DNA of 60,624 nucleotides from Lachnospiraceae bacterium (GTDB lineage: Bacteria; Bacillota; Clostridia; Lachnospirales; Lachnospiraceae). Of this stretch, positions 54,878 to 60,624 are shown piece by piece. The stretch covers positions 69,580-130,203 of the forward strand of contig JAFVBE010000011.1 in NCBI GenBank assembly GCA_017480195.1, given 5' to 3'. The position numbers and the translations under genes are program-made. The number at the start of each line of letters is the position of its first letter. Position 1 is the first letter of the stretch. The notes beneath the pieces were generated by a model. That model searched no databases and was not told where the DNA came from. It saw only the letters and a program-made list of their open reading frames with translations.

Positions 54878-55601
54878 TTATTACTCCGTATAAAACATTA
54901 ATTAATATAATCACTAATATTGTAAGTAATGCATATCCTACAAGATACCCTGATGCCCCCATATTTCTCTCAAGCAATTCGAGCGGCGACTCCTTTGAAG
55001 GATATTTCAAGAACATATAATTCACTCTTAAAAGCTTGTCAACTGTATATACAGGCGGTACAACGACAATCAAAAAAACTACCGCCTTCCACATATTATA
55101 TATAGATGGTCTTATGTCACCGCCGACAAGTCCACAGACTATATATATAACTATACCCCCGTGGAACAAAAATCCATGAAATGTAATAAAATTAAACGCC
55201 GGATAATATGCCCAGTTAGGAAATACAAGCGCAAGTATCGTCCCCGGCAGACATAGGCTGTATAATACCTGTCCCCAAAAATCATTCTTAAAAAAGGAAT
55301 GTATAAAGCATACCATACCTGCTATGCTGCACAAATGAAGTGGCAGCTCATACTTAGACATATTTCCTTCAAGGCTTAGTATTATAATTCTTATTACTAT
55401 AAGAAAAAGTAATATACTTCCCAACATTTTTAAAATGATGGCGTGTATTTTATTATCTGATTTTTTATAAATGACAGCCATAATAAAAGCCGTTGCAATA
55501 ATTATAACAAGCCACAATATATGTGTCACGCTGAATTGATTAAAGCCCACACCGTCAGGTATATCATCACTATATGTCCAAAAATTAATATCTTCATTCA
55601 T
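54834..55601 (-). CDS. TIGR02206 / YwaF family integral membrane protein
   Basis: The 255-residue protein has about six membrane helices. The segments FSVTHILWLVIII, YELPLHLCSIAGM, LCLPGTILALVFPNW and FITFHGFLFHGGIVIYI match the family (Pro-Leu-His-x-Cys and His-Gly/His-His-Gly motifs). Its function is unknown. It lies between fakA (137 bp away, with terminators between) and recG, and overlaps recG. Confidence 0.85.
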   Translation of the reverse strand: MNEDINFWTYSDDIPDGVGFNQFSVTHILWLVIIIATAFIMAVIYKKSDNKIHAIILKMLGSILLFLIVIRIIILSLEGNMSKYELPLHLCSIAGMVCFIHSFFKNDFWGQVLYSLCLPGTILALVFPNWAYYPAFNFITFHGFLFHGGIVIYIVCGLVGGDIRPSIYNMWKAVVFLIVVVPPVYTVDKLLRVNYMFLKYPSKESPLELLERNMGASGYLVGYALLTILVIILINVLYGVINGFKRRTDKYQRNR

Positions 55602-55631
55602 TTTATTTTTACTTCCAAGCGTTAATAATCA

Positions 55632-55724
55632 CAAGGAACTGCCGTTATTTACGACAGTCCATCATTTGCAGCTATGAATAAAAAAGGCTACTACTCTACA
55701 TTTTCCACGCAAAGCAATAGCCTT
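55632..55724 (-). terminator. Two hairpins after fakA
   Basis: Nearest the gene, AAGGCTA (minus strand, 55724-55718) pairs with TAGCCTT (55690-55684) and is followed by TTTTTATT, a standard terminator. Further on, GGACTGTCG pairs with CGGCAGTTCC around 55657-55632 followed by a weaker T-run. Together they should separate fakA from the TIGR02206-recG genes. Confidence 0.8.
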
Positions 55725-55737
55725 ATCTAATCGTATC

Positions 55738-57423
55738 TTATTCTACTGAAAGAATATAGTAATATACCGGCTGGTTTCCGGCATTAACCTCGATTTCATA
55801 ATCAGGATAAGCCTCAGCAAGTACCTTAGAAACCTTGTCAGCATCTTCTTTACTAACATCCTGTCCGTAATATATACTTATAAGCTGTGAATCATCATCT
55901 GACATCTCCGCTACAAGTTCCTTGATAACCTCATATATATCGGTTCCGACAGCCTTGATACCATCATCGGATATTCCCATGAAGTCACCTGTCTTAATCT
56001 CTTTACCGTCTATAGAGGTATCTCTTACCGCATAGGTAACCTCACCTGACTTAACAGCACTCAAGCCATCCGTCATACTCTCGGTATTCTCCTCAGGACT
56101 TTGTGAACCCTCAAATCCGATTAATGCACTTATACCCTGTGGTATAGTCTTAGATGGGATTACTATAACCTTCTTTTCCTTCTCAATGCTTGCAGCCTGA
56201 TTAGCGGCAAGTATAATATTCTTGTTATTCGGAAGTACAAATACCGTATCGGCATTAACCTTCTCGATAGCCGAAAGCACATCATCTGTACTTGGATTCA
56301 TGGTCTGACCGCCTGATATAATGTGGTCTACTCCAAGCTCCTTAAAAATATTATCAAGGCCCTCACCTACTGATACTGCTACGAAGCCATACGGCTTCTT
56401 CTCCTGATTCTTCTTAAGCTCAGCAAGCTCTTCATCACGCTTCTTTGCATTGATTTTATCCTGCTCCTTGATAAGCTTCTCCTGATGTTCCTCACGCATA
56501 TTGTCTATCTTCATGCGTGTGAGCGAGCCGTATTCCAAGCCCTTCTCAAATGCAAGACCGGGATGATTGGTGTGTACATGTATTTTAACTATCTCATCAT
56601 CTGCAACACATACCAACGAATCACCTATTGACAAGAGGTATTCCTTGAATTTCACCTCATCATCTATAGTGAATTCCTTCTCAAGATTGATTATGAATTC
56701 AGTACAATATCCGAATTTAATATCTGATGTATCAATATTCTCTGTATCAATCCCTGATGACGCGGTACCTGATGTCTTAGCCGGCTTAGCAATATCAACA
56801 ATCTCTTTACCAATAAGTCCGTTATAAACTCCCTTAAGGAATTCCATAAGTCCCTGTCCGCCTGAGTCTACGACTCCTGCCTCCTTAAGTACAGGCAGAA
56901 GCTCAGGTGTCCTCTGAAGAGTCTCATCGCCACATTCAATAATTGCCTCTGTAAAGGCTTCTATATCAATATCCTGCTCTGCAAGCTCAACAGCCTTCTC
57001 AGCCATTCCCTTAGCAACCGTAAGTATTGTTCCTTCCTTAGGCTTCATAACTGCCTTGTATGCTGTCTCTACAGCTCTTACAAATCCATCTGCGATAATA
57101 TGAACATTTATCTCAGACTTATCTCTGATTTCCTTACAAAAGCCTCTAAGAAGCTGTGAAAGAATTACGCCTGAATTACCTCTGGCACCTCTTAACGAAC
57201 CACTGGATATAGTCTTGGACAAATCCTTAATGGACGGATTACTTAATGAACTAACCTCATTTGCAGCAGACATAATGGTAAGTGACATATTTGAACCTGT
57301 GTCACCGTCAGGAACAGGGAATACATTGAGCTCGTTAATATATTCCTTATTTCTATCCAAATTATTAGCTCCTGCAATAAATGCCTTTTGAAGCAATTCT
57401 GCATCAATTATCTCTATAGCCAC
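55738..57423 (-). CDS. fakA: Fatty acid kinase catalytic subunit FakA (DAK2/YloV family)
   Basis: The 561-residue kinase phosphorylates fatty acids carried by FakB for phospholipid synthesis. The N-terminal DhaL-like domain has NVFPVPDGDTGSNM with magnesium-binding Asp39 and Asp41 and GARGNSGVILSQLLRGF. The middle domain has the EFIINLEKEF block, and the C-terminal domain includes VSVGEGLDNIFKELGVDHI and NNKNIILAANQA. The start is a GTG at 57423 with AGGAGG nine bases upstream. It follows asp23, the usual pairing. No fakB is in the window. Confidence 0.94.
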   Translation of the reverse strand: MAIEIIDAELLQKAFIAGANNLDRNKEYINELNVFPVPDGDTGSNMSLTIMSAANEVSSLSNPSIKDLSKTISSGSLRGARGNSGVILSQLLRGFCKEIRDKSEINVHIIADGFVRAVETAYKAVMKPKEGTILTVAKGMAEKAVELAEQDIDIEAFTEAIIECGDETLQRTPELLPVLKEAGVVDSGGQGLMEFLKGVYNGLIGKEIVDIAKPAKTSGTASSGIDTENIDTSDIKFGYCTEFIINLEKEFTIDDEVKFKEYLLSIGDSLVCVADDEIVKIHVHTNHPGLAFEKGLEYGSLTRMKIDNMREEHQEKLIKEQDKINAKKRDEELAELKKNQEKKPYGFVAVSVGEGLDNIFKELGVDHIISGGQTMNPSTDDVLSAIEKVNADTVFVLPNNKNIILAANQAASIEKEKKVIVIPSKTIPQGISALIGFEGSQSPEENTESMTDGLSAVKSGEVTYAVRDTSIDGKEIKTGDFMGISDDGIKAVGTDIYEVIKELVAEMSDDDSQLISIYYGQDVSKEDADKVSKVLAEAYPDYEIEVNAGNQPVYYYILSVE

Positions 57424-57455
57424 CTCAATTTTCCTCCTAAAAATTGTTCTTCCAA

Positions 57456-57815
57456 CTAATCTATAACTCTTACACCTTCGACGAAGATGTTGATATTCTT
57501 AACCGTCATACCGGTCATATCCTCTACGGAATATTTAACCGTGCTTACAAGATTGTCACATACCGTAGATATGCTCACGCCATAAGCTACAATTATATGG
57601 AAATCTATTGTAATCTGATTTTCTTCATCTATTACAACATTAACTCCCTTGCTTACGCTGTCACCCTTAAGAAGCTTGGCAATGCCGTCCTTCATACTTA
57701 TGGTAGCCATACCGACTATACCAAAGCATTCAAGAGCTGCGTGTCCTGCATATTGAGCTATTACTTCATTTTCTATAACAATGTCTCCAAATTCATTCGT
57801 CATATAACCCTTCAT
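57456..57815 (-). CDS. Asp23/Gls24 family envelope stress protein
   Basis: The 119-residue protein belongs to the Asp23 family (YloU type): NEFGDIVIENEVIAQYAGHAALECFGIVGM and the C-terminal VKNINIFVEGVRVID are typical blocks. Such proteins sit at the membrane and are linked to envelope stress. I choose the ATG at 57815 (AGGAGG eight bases upstream) over the ATG two codons earlier, whose ribosome-binding site would be only two bases away. It is the first gene before fakA and has a strong promoter. Confidence 0.93.
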   Translation of the reverse strand: MKGYMTNEFGDIVIENEVIAQYAGHAALECFGIVGMATISMKDGIAKLLKGDSVSKGVNVVIDEENQITIDFHIIVAYGVSISTVCDNLVSTVKYSVEDMTGMTVKNINIFVEGVRVID

Positions 57816-57847
57816 AGACATTACCTCCTATATAAACATTCTAAGTA

Positions 57848-57876
57848 ATTATACCCATTATATGGAATTTAATCAA
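57848..57876 (-). promoter_or_regulatory. Promoter of asp23-fakA
   Basis: On the minus strand TTGATT (57876-57871), a 17-base spacer and a perfect TATAAT (57853-57848) lie about 33 bases before the asp23 start. This is the best sigma-A-type promoter in the window. Confidence 0.8.
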
Positions 57877-57953
57877 GGATAAAATTTATACATATTACAT
57901 AAGTACCAAATGTCAAATTTAAACAATAAATCCTACTCTTAATCGTATAAACT

Positions 57954-58433
57954 TTAATTAGGATATATCAGTCTCTCGTCACTTATGTCATCTATAACCT
58001 CATCGAGATATTTTTTACAAATATATCTTGCCATAGGCAGATTCATATCCCTGTAGTTGCCACAGTCCTTCGCACAAGCTCCCGGCACCTCGTCATCAAA
58101 TGTACTCATAAATTCAAATAATTCCTTAATAAGCGGTACAATATCCTTTGACTCATAATCACCTGCAAGTATCAGATAAAAGCCTGTCCTGCAGCCCATA
58201 GGTCCAAAATAAATTACCTTATCCTTATAATCCTTATGGTTTCTCAAAAATGTCGCACCAAGATGCTCTATCGTATGTATCTCGGCAGTATTAATAACCG
58301 GTTCAAAATTCGGTCTTGTAATTCTTATATCAAAGGTAGTAACGATATTGCCGTTTACATTGTCCTTCCTTGACACATATATGCCCGGAAGAAGTCTCAG
58401 ATGGTCTACAGTAAAGCTTGCTATTTTCTCCAT
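57954..58433 (-). CDS. luxS: S-ribosylhomocysteine lyase
   Basis: The 159-residue metalloenzyme makes homocysteine and DPD, the precursor of autoinducer-2. The metal ligands His53 and His57 with Glu56 are in EIHTIEHLGATFLRNH, the third ligand is Cys124 in AKDCGNY, and catalytic Cys81 is in GPMGCRTGFY. Length is normal, and AGGAGG lies eight bases before the ATG. It follows mtnN by 12 bp, so the two steps from S-adenosylhomocysteine to homocysteine are encoded together. Confidence 0.98.
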   Translation of the reverse strand: MEKIASFTVDHLRLLPGIYVSRKDNVNGNIVTTFDIRITRPNFEPVINTAEIHTIEHLGATFLRNHKDYKDKVIYFGPMGCRTGFYLILAGDYESKDIVPLIKELFEFMSTFDDEVPGACAKDCGNYRDMNLPMARYICKKYLDEVIDDISDERLIYPN

Positions 58434-58445
58434 TTTTAATTCCTC

Positions 58446-59138
58446 CTATATATTCTCGACGATTGCTTTTACTAATTTTACGCTGTGCGCTATGGCCTTA
58501 GCCTCAAAGGTCGGATAGTCCTCTGTAGCACTGTCGTCCGCCTTATCGGATATGGCTCTTATAATAAGGAATGGTATATTGTTAAGATAGGCAGCCTGTG
58601 CTATCGCAGCCCCCTCCATCTCTGTGCAGTATCCGGCAAAGTTATCACATATTCTATCCTTTACAGCCTTATCGGAGATAAACTGGTCGCCGCTTACTAC
58701 TCGTCCTTCAAAAACCTTTATATCAGGATTTACTCTCTCACAGCAAGCCTTAGCAATGCTTCTTAGGTTTTCATCAGCAATAAATACTGAGGTCTCCATA
58801 CGAGGTATAACACCCGGCTCATATCCAAAGCCTGTCGCATCCATATCGTGCTGAAGTGCATCAGTTGATAAAACTATATCTCCTATATCTATATCTGCAT
58901 TAAGACTGCCCGCTATACCGGTATTTATTACTGCATCAACACCATACACATCAACTAAAATCTGTGTACAGATACCTGCATTTACCTTACCTATACCGGA
59001 GCGTACCACAACGACATCCTTACCTGCCATAGTTCCCTTGTAAAAATCCATAGAGGCTCTTGAAGCAATCACAACATCAGACATCTCCTCCTTAAGCTTG
59101 CTTACCTCTTCATCCATTGCACCTATTATACCTAACAT
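58446..59138 (-). CDS. mtnN: 5'-methylthioadenosine/S-adenosylhomocysteine nucleosidase
   Basis: The 230-residue enzyme cleaves adenine from methylthioadenosine and S-adenosylhomocysteine, feeding LuxS. GIIGAMDEEVSKL at the start, VVVRSGIGKVNAGI, VINTGIAGSLN and EMEGAAIAQAAYLNNIPFLIIRAISDKAD (catalytic Asp) are typical. The start is the ATG at 59138, with AGGAGG six bases upstream; the longer frame to 59216 has no site and adds a foreign extension. Confidence 0.97.
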   Translation of the reverse strand: MLGIIGAMDEEVSKLKEEMSDVVIASRASMDFYKGTMAGKDVVVVRSGIGKVNAGICTQILVDVYGVDAVINTGIAGSLNADIDIGDIVLSTDALQHDMDATGFGYEPGVIPRMETSVFIADENLRSIAKACCERVNPDIKVFEGRVVSGDQFISDKAVKDRICDNFAGYCTEMEGAAIAQAAYLNNIPFLIIRAISDKADDSATEDYPTFEAKAIAHSVKLVKAIVENI

Positions 59139-59262
59139 AAAAGTCCTCCTGTTGTATTTTTTACATATTAAAATTAAATCTAAATTGTAATGCTGCCTAA
59201 AATTATGAAATGACATACATAGTTATTTTAACACTAATCACTTCAATATGCACGAAAATTTA

Positions 59263-59290
59263 TTTACTTTTAAAATTATTTTGATATAAT
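59263..59290 (+). promoter_or_regulatory. Promoter of the membrane-anchored unknown
   Basis: TTTACT (59263-59268), a 16-base spacer and TATAAT (59285-59290) lie about 49 bases before the ATG at 59339. Confidence 0.6.
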
Positions 59291-59338
59291 GAGAACTGTC
59301 TGAATTGATTACTGTATTTTTGAAAGGTGTTGTAGTTT

Positions 59339-60142
59339 ATGAAAAAGAAAAGACAGATATATTTGATTATTTTTCTCATAATATTTTTAGTTGCAATTTT
59401 TTCTGCAATATATCTGACTAATGTAAATAAATACAGGAATAAAAGCATTAGCGAACTGGCTGAATATAAAAGCATTAATAAAAGTGAATATATGATGCTT
59501 GTAAATGACTATTATAATTATGATTATGAAGGCATAAACAATATTTATGTCGGACCGGGACAGAAATATGATGATATATATGAGCTGTTAGGGAATATAA
59601 TTATCAGGGAACGGATAGGAAGTTATGACATTGAATCTGATACCTTTTCAATTAATTTTTCTCCTATTGTTCCACGGGACAATATAAGGTATACATTCTG
59701 TGACGATGGTATAATTATTGATGATTATTGCTACAGGGTTGACGGATTAGAGGAATTAAAAGCATATATTGATTCCTACACCATTACTTTAGACGAGGTT
59801 ATAAAGCTCTCAGGTGAGGATACGGAGGCTATAGATGAGCAGATAAAGGCAGCTTTTTCAAGCGAACAAATCAGTGAATTAAGCGAGCTTATCGAAGATG
59901 AAGCTTACGGTTTATCAGACAGTGTATATATAAGGTATATGGATTTTCAATATAATTATGCTACAATAGGCTCCGGCATGGTAATTGATTACTATCCTAT
60001 AGATGAGAATTTTTATATTGAAGACAGATTGGGAGATAACTTCATATATCTGTACAGCACTAAGAATGATGTTGAGCCTGTAAATATATTAAACAATCAG
60101 GAAGCAGTCAGACAGTTTATTGAGGATAATACACCTCAATAG
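59339..60142 (+). CDS. Membrane-anchored protein of unknown function
   Basis: The 267-residue protein has a short basic start (MKKKRQIY), one hydrophobic helix (about 8-27) without a lipobox cysteine, and a soluble, strongly acidic, Tyr/Asp/Ile-rich remainder that should lie outside the membrane. I recognise no domain. The region around YVGPGQKYDDIYELLG hints at a compact external alpha/beta module, perhaps SmpA-like, but this is weak. AAAGGTG precedes the ATG. It is one of the few plus-strand genes, between the divergent mtnN-luxS unit and rpmB, and has its own promoter. The base composition is slightly more AT-rich than its neighbours. Confidence 0.7.
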   Translation: MKKKRQIYLIIFLIIFLVAIFSAIYLTNVNKYRNKSISELAEYKSINKSEYMMLVNDYYNYDYEGINNIYVGPGQKYDDIYELLGNIIIRERIGSYDIESDTFSINFSPIVPRDNIRYTFCDDGIIIDDYCYRVDGLEELKAYIDSYTITLDEVIKLSGEDTEAIDEQIKAAFSSEQISELSELIEDEAYGLSDSVYIRYMDFQYNYATIGSGMVIDYYPIDENFYIEDRLGDNFIYLYSTKNDVEPVNILNNQEAVRQFIEDNTPQ

Positions 60143-60229
60143 GATTATAGAATTTACAGCAGATTAATCCGCTAAACAGCAAAAAATAATCCTACAGATA
60201 TTCATAATTGAAAATATTTTATTTTTTGC

Positions 60230-60258
60230 TTGCATATTATATTGATTTTTGTTAAAAT
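60230..60258 (+). promoter_or_regulatory. Promoter of rpmB
   Basis: TTGCAT (60230-60235), a 17-base spacer and TAAAAT (60253-60258) give a ~100-base leader before the rpmB ATG at 60368. Confidence 0.6.
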
Positions 60259-60295
60259 ATGTTCGTTGTGGCTTATGAAACAATGATCAAAGCGA

Positions 60296-60316
60296 CGGTT
60301 ACGCCTTCGTGAACCG
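60296..60316 (+). promoter_or_regulatory. Leader hairpin upstream of rpmB
   Basis: CGGTTACG-CCTT-CGT-G-AACCG forms an 8-bp stem with one bulged G, followed by GCATTTT. It sits in the rpmB leader about 50 bases before the start. It could be an attenuator or an autoregulatory binding site for L28, or only a stabilising hairpin. Confidence 0.4.
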
Positions 60317-60367
60317 GCATTTTGTGAATTGTGGGCTAATATTTGGTTTGTCAAGGAGGTGCTAACG

Positions 60368-60553
60368 ATGGCAAAATGTAGTATTTGTGAAAAGAGTGTT
60401 CACTTTGGTAACAATGTGAGCCATTCTCATAGAAGATCAAACAGAATGTGGAAGTCAAACATCAAGTCTGTAAAGGCTTTAGTAAACGGTACACCTAAGA
60501 AGATTTATGTATGTACTCAGTGTTTGAAGTCCGGTAAGGTTGAGAGAGCATAA
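60368..60553 (+). CDS. rpmB: 50S ribosomal protein L28
   Basis: The 61-residue protein has the two zinc-type cysteine pairs CSIC near the start and CTQC near the end, and SHSHRRSNRMWKSNIKSV, typical for L28. The ATG at 60368 has AAGGAGG eight bases upstream; the longer frame from 60329 has no site. In B. subtilis rpmB lies next to the asp23-fakA pair but diverges from it; here it is separated from them by the luxS-mtnN unit and the unknown gene. Confidence 0.97.
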   Translation: MAKCSICEKSVHFGNNVSHSHRRSNRMWKSNIKSVKALVNGTPKKIYVCTQCLKSGKVERA

Positions 60554-60571
60554 TACTTACTTACATTACTG

Positions 60572-60605
60572 TTAAAAAAGACTTGTCAGATGACAAGTCT
60601 TTTTT
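60572..60605 (+). terminator. Terminator after rpmB
   Basis: AAAAGACTTGTCA and TGACAAGTCTTTT form an 11-13-bp stem with a tiny loop, followed by TTTTTTATG. It lies about 20 bp after the rpmB stop. Confidence 0.9.
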
Positions 60606-60624
60606 ATGCCCTTGGAGACGGGGG

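Noticed and set aside
1-60624. Defence system, prophage or integrative element
   Set aside because: Gene content is core metabolism, translation, envelope and sporulation; no integrase, phage, toxin-antitoxin or restriction gene was recognised. AddAB is ordinary recombination machinery.

Overview
The window reads as chromosomal core sequence of an anaerobic, low-GC Firmicute, most probably a Lachnospiraceae member (Butyrivibrio / Roseburia / Lachnospira / Eubacterium type). The reasons are the AT-rich, ATA/AGA-rich codon use, strong AGGAGG ribosome-binding sites, a spoIIA sporulation operon, a surface-anchored beta-1,4-galactanase, and gene orders shared with Bacillus subtilis and its relatives (yicC-gmk-rpoZ ... 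priA-def-fmt-rsmB-rlmN-stp-prkC-rsgA-rpe-thiN; asp23-fakA ... recG). I cannot fix the species from sequence alone. Almost every gene is on the minus strand; only an RlmH-like gene (11.5 kb), a membrane-anchored unknown (59.3 kb) and rpmB (60.4 kb) are on the plus strand. I saw no tRNA, rRNA, CRISPR array, transposase, integrase or phage gene.

Region by region, in window coordinates. 1-3.5 kb: a bactofilin-pyrH-frr-uppS-cdsA operon (UMP supply, ribosome recycling, lipid carrier and phospholipid synthesis). 3.65-7.06 kb: a three-gene operon of a HAD phosphatase, a truncated PEP-synthase-like protein and a small alpha/beta hydrolase, of unknown purpose. 7.3-11.2 kb: a 1316-residue GH53 galactanase with several binding modules and a variant wall-anchor tail, preceded by a LacI-type operator. 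11.5-12.4 kb: two convergent RlmH-family genes. 12.7-14.2 kb: putP. 14.2-26.9 kb: the priA-to-thiN translation / cell-wall / kinase-phosphatase cluster, with murE in the slot where coaBC usually sits. 26.95-28.7 kb: yicC-gmk-rpoZ. 28.8-32.4 kb: rqcH and glgA. 32.4-35.4 kb: a class A penicillin-binding protein gene interrupted by one in-frame ochre codon. 35.6-36.9 kb: a TetR regulator with a flavodoxin-like partner. 37.1-38.6 kb: spoIIAA-spoIIAB-sigF. 38.9-42.1 kb: queF-folC-small ORF-zinc-ribbon TPR protein. 42.1-49.2 kb: addB-addA. 49.2-52.7 kb: a FapA/DUF342 protein with 26-residue repeats and a receiver-HD-GYP protein. 52.9-57.8 kb: asp23-fakA-TIGR02206 membrane protein-recG. 58.0-59.1 kb: mtnN-luxS (methyl-cycle recycling, AI-2). 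59.3-60.6 kb: membrane-anchored unknown and rpmB.

The most interesting signals are these. (1) Two convergent RlmH-family genes at 11.5-12.4 kb have complementary losses: one keeps the SAM-binding GGS motif but has lost the C-terminal YHK tail, the other keeps the tail but has lost the GGS motif. RlmH is a homodimer whose active site is built from both protomers, so this looks like an obligate heterodimeric rRNA methyltransferase. (2) A ~200-240 bp nested palindromic element is present twice (30.7 and 38.7 kb, opposite orientations), with compensatory base changes in one stem and different but still paired outer stems. (3) Two unrelated operons (3.5 and 7.1 kb) start with a collinear ~80-nt promoter-leader module. 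(4) The penicillin-binding protein gene has a single GAA-to-TAA-type interruption inside its glycosyltransferase domain. (5) A 59-codon gene, absent from ordinary ORF calls, is coupled to folC by an ATGA overlap.
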